64,000 nucleotides of DNA from Nemertoderma westbladi (Eukaryota; Xenacoelomorpha; Nemertodermatida; Nemertodermatidae): the NCBI GenBank assembly GCA_032718475.1, contig JAUCBJ010003602.1, positions 112,059 to 176,058 of the forward strand, in the 5' to 3' direction. The notes beneath the pieces are model-generated. The model did no database searches, was not told where the DNA came from, and was given only the letters and a program-made list of their open reading frames with translations. This document shows positions 10,401-24,739 of this stretch, piece after piece. The first letter of the stretch is position 1. The number at the start of each line of letters is the position of its first letter. A program made the position numbers and the translations under genes.

Positions 10401-13400
10401 TAAATGTTTGTACATACAACCAATCAAATGTAAAGGTTTGTACATACAACCAATCAAATGTAAAGGTTTGTACATACAACCAATCAAATATAAAGGTTTG
10501 TACATACAACCAATCAAATGTAAATGTTTGTACATACAACCAATCAAATTCAAAGGTTTGTACATACAACCAATCAAATGTAAAGGTTTGTACATACAAC
10601 CAATCAAATGTAAAGGTTTGTACATACAACCAATCAAATGTAAAGGTTTGTACATACAACCAATCAAATATAAAGGTTTGTACATACAACCAATCAAATG
10701 TAAAGGTTTGTACATACAACCAATCAAATTCAAAGGTTTGTACATACAACCAATCAAATGTAAAGGTTTGTACATGCAACCAATGTAAAGGTTTGTACAT
10801 ACAGTACAACCAATGTAAAGGTTTTTTTACATACAACCAATCAAATGTAAAGGTTTGTACATACAACCAATCAAATGTAAAGGTTTGTACATACAACCAA
10901 TCAAATGTAAAGGTTTGTACATACAACCAATCAAATGTAAAGGTTTTTTACATACAACCAATCAAATGTAAAGGTTTGTACATACAACCAATCAAATGTA
11001 AAGGTTTGTACATACAACCAATCAAATGTAAAGGTTTGTACATACAACCAATCAAATGTAAAGGTTTGTACATGTACATACAACCAATCAAATGTAAAGG
11101 TTTGTACATACAACCAATCAAATGTAAAGGTTTGTACATACAACCAATCAAATGTAAAGGTTTGTACATGCAACCAATCAAATGTAAAGGTTTGTACATA
11201 CAACCAATCAAATGTAAATGTTTGTACATACAACCAATCAAATGTAAAGGTTTGTACATGCAACCAATCAAATGTAAAGGTTTGTACATACAACCAATCA
11301 AATGTAAATGTTTGTACATACAACCAATCAAATGTAAAGGTTTGTACATGCAACCAATCAAATGTAAAGGTTTGTACAAACAACCAATCAAATGTAAAGG
11401 TTTGTACATACAACCAATCAAATGTAAAGGTTTGTACATACAACCAATCAAATGTAAAGGTTTGTACATACAACCAATCAAATGTAAAGGTTTGTACATG
11501 CAACCAATCAAATGTAAAGGTTTGTACATACAACCAATCAAATGTAAAGGTTTGTACATACAACCAATCAAATATAAAGGTTTGTACATACAACCAATCA
11601 AATGTAAAGGTTTGTACATACAACCAATCAAATGTAAAGGTTTGTACATACAACCAATCAAATGTAAAGGTTTGTACATGCAACCAATCAAATGTAAAGG
11701 TTTGTACATACAACCAATCAAATGTAAAGGTTTGTACATACAACCAATCAAATGTAAAGGTTTGTACATGCAACCAATCAAATGTAAAGGTTTGTACATG
11801 CAACCAATCAAATGTAAAGGTTTGTACATGCAACCAATCAAATGTAAAGGTTTGTACATACAACCAATCAAATGTAAATGTTTGTACATACAACCAATCA
11901 AATGTAAAGGTTTGTACATGCAACCAATCAAATGTAAAGGTTTGTACATACAACCAATCAAATGTAAATGTTTGTACATACAACCAATCAAATGTAAAGG
12001 TTTGTACATGCAACCAATCAAATGTAAAGGTTTGTACATGCAACCAATCAAATGTAAAGGTTTGTACATACAACCAATCAAATGTAAATGTTTGTACATA
12101 CAACCAATCAAATGTAAAGGTTTGTACATGCAACCAATCAAATGTAAAGGTTTGTACATACAACCAATCAAATGTAAAGGTTTGTACATACAACCAATCA
12201 AATGTAAAGGTTTGTACATACAACCAATCAAATGTAAAGGTTTGTACATACAACCAATCAAATGTAAAGGTTTGTACATGCAACCAATCAAATGTAAAGG
12301 TTTGTACATACAACCAATCAAATGTAAAGGTTTGTACATACAACCAATCAAATATAAAGGTTTGTACATACAACCAATCAAATGTAAAGGTTTGTACATA
12401 CAACCAATCAAATGTAAAGGTTTGTACATGCAACCAATCAAATGTAAAGGTTTGTACATACAACCAATCAAATGTAAAGGTTTGTACATACAACCAATCA
12501 AATATAAAGGTTTGTACATACAACCAATCAAATGTAAAGGTTTGTACATACAACCAATCAAATGTAAAGGTTTGTACATACAACCAATCAAATGTAAAGG
12601 TTTGTACATACAACCAATCAAATGTAAAGGTTTGTACATACAACCAATCAAATGTAAAGGTTTGTACATACAACCAATCAAATGTAAAGGTTTGTACATG
12701 CAACCAATCAAATGTAAAGGTTTGTACATGCAACCAATCAAATGTAAAGGTTTGTACATACAACCAATCAAATGTATAGGTTTGTACATACAACCAATCA
12801 AATATAAAGGTTTGTACATACAACCAATCAAATGTAAAGGTTTGTACATACAACCAATCAAATGTAAAGGTTTGTACATGCAACCAATCAAATGTAAAGG
12901 TTTGTACATTCAACCAATCAAATGTAAATGTTTGTACATACAACCAATCAAATGTAAAGGTTTGTACATGCAACCAATCAAATGTAAAGGTTTGTACATA
13001 CAACCAATCAAATGTAAATGTTTGTACATACAACCAATCAAATGTAAAGGTTTGTACATGCAACCAATCAAATGTAAAGGTTTGTACATACAACCAATCA
13101 AATGTAAATGTTTGTACATACAACCAATCAAATGTAAAGGTTTGTACATGCAACCAATCAAATGTAAAGGTTTGTAAATACAACCAATCAAATGTAAAGG
13201 TTTGTACATACAACCAATCAAATGCAAAGGTTTGTACATACAACCAATCAAATATAAAGGTTTGTACATACAACCAATCAAATGTAAAGGTTTGTACATA
13301 CAACCAATCAAATGTAAAGGTTTGTACATACAACCAATCAAATGTAAAGGTTTGTACATACAACCAATCAAATGTAAAGGTTTGTACATGCAACCAATCA

Positions 13401-16400
13401 AATGTAAAGGTTTGTACATACAACCAATCAAATGCAAAGGTTTGTACATACAACCAATCAAATTCAAAGGTTTGTACATACAACCAATCAAATGTAAAGG
13501 TTTGTACATGCAACCAATGTAAAGGTTTGTACATACAGTACAACCAATGTAAAGGTTTTTTACATACAACCAATCAAATGTAAAGGTTTGTACATACAAC
13601 CAATCAAATGTAAAGGTTTGTACATACAACCAATCAAATGCAAAGGTTTGTACATACAACCAATCAAATGTAAAGGTTTGTACATACAACCAATCAAATG
13701 CAAAGGTTTGTACATACAACCAATCAAATGTAAAGGTTTGTACATACAACCAATCAAATGTAAAGGTTTGTACATACAACCAATCAAATATAAAGGTTTG
13801 TACATACAACCAATCAAATGTAAAGGTTTGTACATACAACCAATCAAATGTAAAGGTTTGTACATGCAACCAATCAAATGTAAAGGTTTGTACATACAAC
13901 CAATCAAATGTAAAGGTTTGTACATACAACCAATCAAATATAAAGGTTTGTACATACAACCAATCAAATGTAAAGGTTTGTACATACAACCAATCAAATG
14001 TAAAGGTTTGTACATGCAACCAATCAAATGTAAAGGTTTGTACATACAACCAATCAAATGTAAAGGTTTGTACATACAACCAATCAAATATAAAGGTTTG
14101 TACATACAACCAATCAAATGTAAAGGTTTGTACATACAACCAATCAAATGTAAAGGTTTGTACATACAACCAATCAAATGTAAAGGTTTGTACATACAAC
14201 CAATCAAATGTAAAGGTTTGTACATACAACCAATCAAATGTAAAGGTTTGTACATACAACCAATCAAATGTAAAGGTTTGTACATGCAACCAATCAAATG
14301 TAAAGGTTTGTACATGCAACCAATCAAATGTAAAGGTTTGTACATACAACCAATCAAATGTATAGGTTTGTACATACAACCAATCAAATATAAAGGTTTG
14401 TACATACAACCAATCAAATGTAAAGGTTTGTACATACAACCAATCAAATGTAAAGGTTTGTACATGCAACCAATCAAATGTAAAGGTTTGTACATTCAAC
14501 CAATCAAATGTAAATGTTTGTACATACAACCAATCAAATGTAAAGGTTTGTACATGCAACCAATCAAATGTAAAGGTTTGTACATACAACCAATCAAATG
14601 TAAATGTTTGTACATACAACCAATCAAATGTAAAGGTTTGTACATGCAACCAATCAAATGTAAAGGTTTGTACATACAACCAATCAAATGTAAATGTTTG
14701 TACATACAACCAATCAAATGTAAAGGTTTGTACATGCAACCAATCAAATGTAAAGGTTTGTAAATACAACCAATCAAATGTAAAGGTTTGTACATACAAC
14801 CAATCAAATGCAAAGGTTTGTACATACAACCAATCAAATATAAAGGTTTGTACATACAACCAATCAAATGTAAAGGTTTGTACATACAACCAATCAAATG
14901 TAAAGGTTTGTACATACAACCAATCAAATGTAAAGGTTTGTACATACAACCAATCAAATGTAAAGGTTTGTACATGCAACCAATCAAATGTAAAGGTTTG
15001 TACATACAACCAATCAAATGCAAAGGTTTGTACATACAACCAATCAAATTCAAAGGTTTGTACATACAACCAATCAAATGTAAAGGTTTGTACATGCAAC
15101 CAATGTAAAGGTTTGTACATACAGTACAACCAATGTAAAGGTTTTTTACATACAACCAATCAAATGTAAAGGTTTGTACATACAACCAATCAAATGTAAA
15201 GGTTTGTACATACAACCAATCAAATGCAAAGGTTTGTACATACAACCAATCAAATGTAAAGGTTTGTACATACAACCAATCAAATGCAAAGGTTTGTACA
15301 TACAACCAATCAAATGTAAAGGTTTGTACATACAACCAATCAAATGTAAAGGTTTGTACATACAACCAATCAAATATAAAGGTTTGTACATACAACCAAT
15401 CAAATGTAAAGGTTTGTACATACAACCAATCAAATGTAAAGGTTTGTACATACAACCAATCAAATGTAAAGGTTTGTACATACAACCAATCAAATGTAAA
15501 GGTTTGTACATACAACCAGTCAAATGTAAAGGTTTTTTACATACAACCAATCAAATGTAAAGGTTTGTACATACAACCAATCAAATGTAAAGGTTTGTAC
15601 ATACAACCAATCAAATGCAAAGGTTTGTACATACAACCAATCAAATTCAAAGGTTTGTACATACAACCAATCAAATGTAAAGGTTTGTACATGCAACCAA
15701 TGTAAAGGTTTGTACATACAGTACAACCAATGTAAAGGTTTTTTACATACAACCAATCAAATGTAAAGGTTTGTACATACAACCAATCAAATGTAAAGGT
15801 TTGTACATACAACCAATCAAATGTAAAGGTTTGTACATACAACCAATCAAATGTAAAGGTTTGTACATACAACCAATCAAATGTAAAGGTTTGTACATAC
15901 AACCAATCAAATGTAAAGGTTTGTACATACAACCAATCAAATGTAAAGGTTTGTACATGCAACCAATCAAATGTAAAGGTTTGTACATACAACCAATCAA
16001 ATGTAAAGGTTTGTACATACAACCAATCAAATATAAAGGTTTGTACATACAACCAATCAAATGTAAAGGTTTGTACATACAACCAATCAAATGTAAAGGT
16101 TTGTACATGCAACCAATCAAATGTAAAGGTTTGTACATACAACCAATCAAATGTAAAGGTTTGTACATACAACCAATCAAATATAAAGGTTTGTACATAC
16201 AACCAATCAAATGTAAAGGTTTGTACATACAACCAATCAAATGTAAAGGTTTGTACATACAACCAATCAAATGTAAAGGTTTGTACATACAACCAATCAA
16301 ATGTAAAGGTTTGTACATACAACCAATCAAATGTAAAGGTTTGTACATACAACCAATCAAATGTAAAGGTTTGTACATGCAACCAATCAAATGTAAAGGT

Positions 16401-19400
16401 TTGTACATGCAACCAATCAAATGTAAAGGTTTGTACATACAACCAATCAAATGTATAGGTTTGTACATACAACCAATCAAATATAAAGGTTTGTACATAC
16501 AACCAATCAAATGTAAAGGTTTGTACATACAACCAATCAAATGTAAAGGTTTGTACATGCAACCAATCAAATGTAAAGGTTTGTACATTCAACCAATCAA
16601 ATGTAAATGTTTGTACATACAACCAATCAAATGTAAAGGTTTGTACATGCAACCAATCAAATGTAAAGGTTTGTACATACAACCAATCAAATGTAAATGT
16701 TTGTACATACAACCAATCAAATGTAAAGGTTTGTACATGCAACCAATCAAATGTAAAGGTTTGTACATACAACCAATCAAATGTAAATGTTTGTACATAC
16801 AACCAATCAAATGTAAAGGTTTGTACATGCAACCAATCAAATGTAAAGGTTTGTAAATACAACCAATCAAATGTAAAGGTTTGTACATACAACCAATCAA
16901 ATGCAAAGGTTTGTACATACAACCAATCAAATATAAAGGTTTGTACATACAACCAATCAAATGTAAAGGTTTGTACATACAACCAATCAAATGTAAAGGT
17001 TTGTACATACAACCAATCAAATGTAAAGGTTTGTACATACAACCAATCAAATGTAAAGGTTTGTACATGCAACCAATCAAATGTAAAGGTTTGTACATAC
17101 AACCAATCAAATGCAAAGGTTTGTACATACAACCAATCAAATTCAAAGGTTTGTACATACAACCAATCAAATGTAAAGGTTTGTACATGCAACCAATGTA
17201 AAGGTTTGTACATACAGTACAACCAATGTAAAGGTTTTTTACATACAACCAATCAAATGTAAAGGTTTGTACATACAACCAATCAAATGTAAAGGTTTGT
17301 ACATACAACCAATCAAATGCAAAGGTTTGTACATACAACCAATCAAATGTAAAGGTTTGTACATACAACCAATCAAATGCAAAGGTTTGTACATACAACC
17401 AATCAAATGTAAAGGTTTGTACATACAACCAATCAAATGTAAAGGTTTGTACATACAACCAATCAAATATAAAGGTTTGTACATACAACCAATCAAATGT
17501 AAAGGTTTGTACATACAACCAATCAAATGTAAAGGTTTGTACATACAATCAATCAAATGTAAAGGTTTGTACATACAACCAATCAAATGTAAATGTTTGT
17601 ACATACAACCAGTCAAATGTAAAGGTTTTTTACATACAACCAATCAAATGTAAAGGTTTGTACATACAACCAATCAAATGTAAAGGTTTGTACATACAAC
17701 CAATCAAATGCAAAGGTTTGTACATACAACCAATCAAATTCAAAGGTTTGTACATACAACCAATCAAATGTAAAGGTTTGTACATGCAACCAATGTAAAG
17801 GTTTGTACATACAGTACAACCAATGTAAAGGTTTTTTACATACAACCAATCAAATGTAAAGGTTTGTACATACAACCAATCAAATGTAAAGGTTTGTACA
17901 TACAACCAATCAAATGTAAAGGTTTGTACATACAACCAATCAAATGTAAAGGTTTGTACATACAACCAATCAAATGTAAAGGTTTGTACATACAACCAAT
18001 CAAATGTAAAGGTTTGTACATACAACCAATCAAATGTAAAGGTTTGTACATACAACCAATCAAATGTAAAGGTTTGTACATGCAACCAATCAAATGTAAA
18101 TGTTTGTACATACAACCAATCAAATGTAAAGGTTTGTACATGCAACCAATCAAATGTAAAGGTTTGTACATACAACCAATCAAATGTAAAGGTTTGTACA
18201 TACAACCAATCAAATGTAAAGGTTTGTACATGCAACCAATCAAATGTAAAGGTTTGTACATACAACCAATCAAATGTAAAGGTTTGTACATACAACCAAT
18301 CAAATGTAAAGGTTTGTACATACAACCAATCAAATGTAAAGGTTTGTACATACAACCAATCAAATGTAAAGGTTTGTACATGCAACCAATGTAAAGGTTT
18401 GTACATACAGTACAACCAATGTAAAGGTTTTTTACATACAACCAATCAAATGTAAAGGTTTGTACATACAACCAATCAAATGTAAAGGTTTGTACATACA
18501 ACCAATCAAATGTAAAGGTTTGTACATACAACCAATCAAATGTAAAGGTTTGTACATACAACCAATCAAATGTAAAGGTTTGTACATACAACCAATCAAA
18601 TGTAAAGGTTTGTACATACAACCAATCAAATGTAAAGGTTTGTACATACAACCAATCAAATGTAAAGGTTTGTACATACAACCAATCAAATGTAAAGGTT
18701 TGTACATACAACCAGTCAAATGTAAAGGTTTTTTACATACAACCAATCAAATGTAAAGGTTTGTACATACAACCAATCAAATGTAAAGGTTTGCACATAC
18801 AACCAATCAAATGCAAAGGTTTGTACATACAACCAATCAAATTCAAAGGTTTGTACATACAACCAATCAAATGCAAAGGTTTGTACATGCAACCAATGTA
18901 AAGGTTTGTACATACAGTACAACCAATGTAAAGGTTTTTTACATACAACCAATCAAATGTAAAGGTTTGTACATACAACCAATCAAATGTAAAGGTTTGT
19001 ACATACAACCAATCAAATGTAAAGGTTTGTACATACAACCAATCAAATGTAAAGGTTTGTACATACAACCAATCAAATGTAAAGGTTTGTACATACAACC
19101 AATCAAATGTAAAGGTTTGTACATACAACCAATCAAATGTAAAGGTTTGTACATACAACCAATCAAATGTAAAGGTTTGTACATGCAACCAATCAAATGT
19201 AAATGTTTGTACATACAACCAATCAAATGTAAAGGTTTGTACATGCAACCAATCAAATGTAAAGGTTTGTACATACAACCAATCAAATGGAAATGTTTGT
19301 ACATACAACCAATCAAATGTAAAGGTTTGTACATGCAACCAATCAAATGTAAAGGTTTGTACATACAACCAATCAAATGTAAATGTTTGTACATACAACC

Positions 19401-21115
19401 AATCAAATGTAAAGGTTTGTACATGCAACCAATCAAATGTAAAGGTTTGTACATACAACCAATCAAATGTAAATGTTTGTACATACAACCAATCAAATGT
19501 AAAGGTTTGTACATGCAACCAATCAAATGTAAAGGTTTGTACATACAACCAATCAAATGTAAAGGTTTGTACATACAACCAATCAAATGCAAAGGTTTGT
19601 ACATACAACCAATCAAATGTAAAGGTTTGTACATGCAACCAATCAAATGTAAAGGTTTGTACATACAACCAATCAAATGCAAAGGTTTGTACATACAACC
19701 AATCAAATTCAAAGGTTTGTACATACAACCAATCAAATGTAAAGGTTTGTACATGCAACCAATGTAAAGGTTTGTACATACAGTACAACCAATGTAAAGG
19801 TTTTTTACATACAACCAATCAAATGTAAAGGTTTGTACATACAACCAATCAAATGTAAAGGTTTGTACATACAACCAATCAAATGCAAAGGTTTGTACAT
19901 ACAACCAATCAAATGTAAAGGTTTGTACATACAACCAATCAAATGCAAAGGTTTGTACATACAACCAATCAAATGTAAAGGTTTGTACATACAACCAATC
20001 AAATGTAAAGGTTTGTACATACAACCAATCAAATATAAAGGTTTGTACATACAACCAATCAAATGTAAAGGTTTGTACATACAACCAATCAAATGTAAAG
20101 GTTTGTACATACAACCAATCAAATGTAAAGGTTTGTACATACAACCAATCAAATGTAAAGGTTTGTACATACAACCAGTCAAATGTAAAGGTTTTTTACA
20201 TACAACCAATCAAATGTAAAGGTTTGTACATACAACCAATCAAATGTAAAGGTTTGTACATACAACCAATCAAATGCAAAGGTTTGTACATACAACCAAT
20301 CAAATTCAAAGGTTTGTACATACAACCAATCAAATGTAAAGGTTTGTACATGCAACCAATGTAAAGGTTTGTACATACAGTACAACCAATGTAAAGGTTT
20401 TTTACATACAACCAATCAAATGTAAAGGTTTGTACATACAACCAATCAAATGTAAAGGTTTGTACATACAACCAATCAAATGTAAAGGTTTGTACATACA
20501 ACCAATCAAATGTAAAGGTTTGTACATACAACCAATCAAATGTAAAGGTTTGTACATACAACCAATCAAATGTAAAGGTTTGTACATACAACCAATCAAA
20601 TGTAAAGGTTTGTACATACAACCAATCAAATGTAAAGGTTTGTACATACAACCAATCAAATGTAAAGGTTTGTACATGCAACCAATCAAATGTAAATGTT
20701 TGTACATACAACCAATCAAATGTAAAGGTTTGTACATGCAACCAATCAAATGTAAAGGTTTTTTACATACAACCAATCAAATGTAAAGGTTTGTACATAC
20801 AACCAATCAAATGTAAAGGTTTGTACATACAACCAATCAAATGTAAAGGTTTGTACATACAACCAATCAAATGTAAAGGTTTGTACATACAACCAATCAA
20901 ATGTAAAGGTTTGTACATACAACCAATCAAATGTAAAGGTTTGTACATGCAACCAATCAAATGTAAAGGTTTGTACATACAACCAATCAAATGTAAAGGT
21001 TTGTACATACAACCAATCAAATGTAAAGGTTTGTACATACAACCAATCAAATGTAAAGGTTTGTACATACAACCAATCAAATGTAAAGGTTTGCACATAC
21101 AACCAATCAAATGTA
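7402..21115. repeat. 30-bp satellite array, about 13.7 kb and roughly 455 units
   Basis: The unit is AACCAATCAAATGTAAAGG followed by TTTGTACATAC. It repeats without interruption from the LTR edge to 21115. Recurrent variants are TGTAAATG for TGTAAAGG, TACATGC for TACATAC, AATATAAAGG, AATTCAAAGG and AATGCAAAGG. A special unit swaps CAAAT for AGTAC (AACCAATGTAAAGG...CAGTAC), and a TTTTTTACATAC unit changes the length by one base and marks block edges. Because 30 is a multiple of three and most frames lack stops, both strands show long spurious frames (up to 880 codons) encoding decapeptides such as YIQPIKCKGL. These are not genes. Confidence 0.98.
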
Positions 21116-21389
21116 TTTCATAATTTTGGAACAAAAATATTCAACTAGTAAATGATTAAATGATTTTTATATTTAAATTTAAAACTGTAACTTGGGATTA
21201 ATTAGGACCATTGTGTTACGCAAGTAAAAGTAAAACCATCATAATGTGCAATAAACCAACATCAAAACCAATATACATCCGTGTGTCTAGGTTGGCTTCT
21301 AAAGCAGCCAACCGCACCACCTGTATGCGCGAAACTATGATATTAAACAGATAAAATCTAAAAATCCGACAAAAGCTCGTATTTTTCCG
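21116..21389. other. Gene-free stretch after the satellite
   Basis: AT-rich sequence with no coding signal that I can support. It separates the end of the satellite from the recognisable start of the LINE remnant. Confidence 0.5.
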
Positions 21390-21612
21390 GACGTTTTATC
21401 AGATAATTTTTCAGTTGATAGTAATATTAATCCACCAATGTCTCGTAAAGTACCCAGTACAGCGCATTTAAGCACGATCGATTTTATTCCGGTAAGGATT
21501 TTAACTTATTTAAATAAATTGCCCAATAAGTCAAGTAGGACGGACACCAGACAACTTACCGTGTTTATTGTTTAAACGTTTATCTTTATGTTTAGCTGCC
21601 CCTTTATCCGTT

Positions 21613-24600
21613 ATAAAGTCTCGTTTGAATGGACGAGTTTACTGCGGAAGATCACCCATGGTGGTGAACAGGCATTCCTTTAGGTAACATAGTGGAATGG
21701 TTTACTGTGGAAGATCACCCATGGTGGTGAACAGGCATTTCTTTAGGACACAGAGTGGAAGGGTTTACTGTGGAAGATCACCCATGGTGGGGAACAGGCA
21801 TTTCTTTAGGACACAGAGTGGAATGGTTTACTATGGAAGATCACCCATGGTGGTGAACAGGCATTTCTTTAGGACACAGAGTGGAATGGTTTACTATGGA
21901 AGATCACCCATGGTGGTGAACAGGCATTTCTTTAGGACACAGAGTGGAAGGGTTTACTGTGGAAGATCACCCATGGTGGGGAACAGGCATTTCTTTAGGA
22001 CACAGAGTGGAATGGTTTACTATGGAAGATCACCCATGGTGGTGAACAGGCATTTCTTTAGGACACAGAGTGGAAGGGTTTACTGTGGAAGATCACCCAT
22101 GGTGGGGAACAGGCATTTCTTTAGGACACAGAGTGGAATGGTTTACTATGGAAGATCACCCATGGTGGTGAACAGGCATTTCTTTAGGACACAGAGTGGA
22201 ATGGTTTACTATGGAAGATCACCCATGGTGGTGAACAGGCATTTCTTTAGGACACAGAGTGGAATGGTTTACTATGGAAGATCACCCATGGTGGTGAACA
22301 GGCATTTCTTTAGGACACAGAGTGGAAGGGTTTACTGTGGAAGATCACCCATGGTGGGGAACAGGCATTTCTTTAGGACACAGAGTGGAATGGTTTACTA
22401 TGGAAGATCACCCATGGTGGTGAACAGGCATTTCTTTAGGACACAGAGTGGAATGGTTTACTATGGAAGATCACCCATGGTGGTGAACAGGCATTTCTTT
22501 AGGACACAGAGTGGAATGGTTTACTATGGAAGATCACCCATGGTGGTGAACAGGCATTTCTTTAGGACACAGAGTGGAATGGTTTACTATGGAAGATCAC
22601 CCATGGTGGTGAACAGGCATTTCTTTAGGACACAGAGTGGAATGGTTTACTATGGAAGATCACCCATGGTGGGGAACAGGCATTTCTTTAGGACACAGAG
22701 TGGAAGGGTTTACTATGGAAGATCACCCATGGTGGGGAACAGGCATTAACTTAGGAAACAGAGTGGAAGGGTTTACTGTGGAAGATAACCTATGGTGGTG
22801 AACAGGTATTCCTTTAGGAAACAGAGAAGAAGGGTTTACTGTGGAAGATCACCCATGGCAGTGAACAGGCATTCCTTTAGGAAACAGAGAAGAAGGGTTT
22901 ACTGTGGAAGATCACCCATGGCAGTGAACAGGCATTCCTTTAGGACACAGAGTGGAAGGTTTTACTGTGGAAGATCACCCATGGTGGTGAACAGGCATTC
23001 CTTTAGGAAACAGAGTGGAAGGTTTTACTGTGGAAGATCACCCATGGTGGTGAAGGCATTCCTTTAGGAAACAGAGTGGAAGGGTTTACTATGGAAGATC
23101 ACCCATGGTAGTGAACAGGCATTCCTTTAGGAAACAGAGTGGAAGGGTTTACTATGGAAGATCACCCATGGTGGTGAACAGGCATTCCTTTAGGAAACAG
23201 AGTGGAAGGGTTTACTGTGGAAGATCACCCATTGTGGTGAACAGGCATTCCTTTAGGAAACAGAGAAGAAGAGTTTACTGTGGAAGATCACCCACGGTAG
23301 TGAACAGGCATTCCTTTAGGACACAGAGTGGAAGGGTTTACTATGGAAGATCACCCATGGTGGTGAACAGGCATTGCTTTAGGAAACAGAGTGGAAGGGT
23401 TTACTATGGAAGATCACCCATGGTGGTGAACAGGCATTCCTTTAGGAAACAGAGTGGAAGGGTTTACTATGGAAGATCGCCCATGGTGGGGAACAGGCAT
23501 TCCATTAGGAAACAGAGTGGAAGGGTTTACTGTGGAAGATCACCCATGGTGGTGTACAGGCATTCCTTTAGGACACAGAGTGGAAGGGTTTACTATGGAA
23601 GATCACCCATGGTGGGGAACAGGCATTTCTTTAGGACACAGAGTGGAAGGGTTTACTATGGAAGATCACCCATGGTGGGGAACAGGCATTCCTTTAGGAA
23701 ACAGAGAAGAAGGGTTTACTGTAGAAGATCACCCATGGTAGTGAACAGGCATTCCTTTAGGACACAGAGTGGAAGGGTTTACTATGGAAGATCACCCATG
23801 GTGGGGAACAGGCATTCCTTTAGGAAAAGAGTGGAAGGGTTTACTGTGGAAGATCACCGATGGTGGTGAACAGGCATTCCTTTAGGACAGGCATTCCTTT
23901 AGGAAACATAGTGGAAGGGTTTACTGTGGAAGATCACCCATGGTAGTGAACAGGCATTCCTTTAGGACACAGAGTGGAAGGGATTACTATGGAAGATCAC
24001 CCATGGTGGTGAACAGGCATTCCTTTAGGTAACAGAGTGGAAGGGTTTACTGTGGAAGATCACCCATGGTATTGAACAGGCATTCATTCAGGACACAGAG
24101 TGGAAGGGATTACTATGGAAGATCACCCATGGTGGTGAACAGGCATTCCTTTAGGAAACAGAGAAGAAGGGTTTACTATGGAAGATCACCCATGGTAGTG
24201 AACAGGCATTCCTTCAGGACACAGAGTGGAAGGGTTTACTATGGAAGATCACCCATGGTGGTGAACAGGCATTCCTTTAGGAAACAGAGTGGAAGGGTTT
24301 ACTATGGAAGATCACCCATGGTGGTGAACAGGCATTCATTTAGGAAACAGAGAAGAAGGGTTTACTATGGAAGATCACCCATGGTAGTGAACAGGCATTC
24401 CTTCAGGACACAGAGTGGAAGGGTTTACAATGGAAGATCACCCATGGTGGTGAACCGGCATTCCTTTAGGAAACAGAGTGGAAGGGTTTACTATGGAAGA
24501 TCACCCATGGTGGTGAACAGGCATTCCTTTAGGAAACAGAGTGGAAGGGTTTACTGTGGAAGATCACCCATGGTGGTGAACAGGCACTCCTTGGCTTAAC

Positions 24601-24640
24601 GAGCCTAAAAGATTCTCCCATTCATAAAGTCTCGTTTGAA
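21613..24640 (+). mobile_element. TSD-flanked dispersed repeat containing a 63-bp VNTR
   Basis: ATAAAGTCTCGTTTGAA occurs at 21613-21629 and again at 24624-24640. Between these, 21630-24623 is almost wholly a tandem array with a 63-bp unit (GGAAGATCACCCATGGTGG, then TGAACAGGCATT, then a variable TTAGGA-ACAGAG-GG-TTTACT part), about 46 copies. It is followed by a non-repeated tail, GGCTTAACGAGCCTAAAAGA and on. One unit plus the same tail occurs once more, inverted, near 60893-60957, so the segment belongs to a dispersed family. The long open frames here (350 codons from 21697, 254 from 23105) come from the 63-bp, 21-codon period and are not called as genes. Confidence 0.85.
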
Positions 24641-24739
24641 ACACACGCACTTCCGTCTATATGGCTTAAAGCCAATATAATTCCACTCTTTAAGAAGGGG
24701 GACCCGTGTGACCCATATAATTACAGACCCATTTCACTA

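Noticed and set aside
7402-21115. CRISPR-like array
   Set aside because: Regular 30-bp periodicity is present, but there are no unique spacers: the whole unit repeats. The context is animal DNA.
7347-21134. Very long open frames on both strands (up to 880 codons) in the 30-bp array
   Set aside because: They follow from a stop-free unit whose length is a multiple of three. They encode the same decapeptides on both strands and have no unique domain.
21697-24599. Open frames of 350, 254 and 177 codons in the 63-bp VNTR
   Set aside because: Their length comes from the 63-bp (21-codon) period. They begin and end at unit variants and lack any flanking coding sequence.
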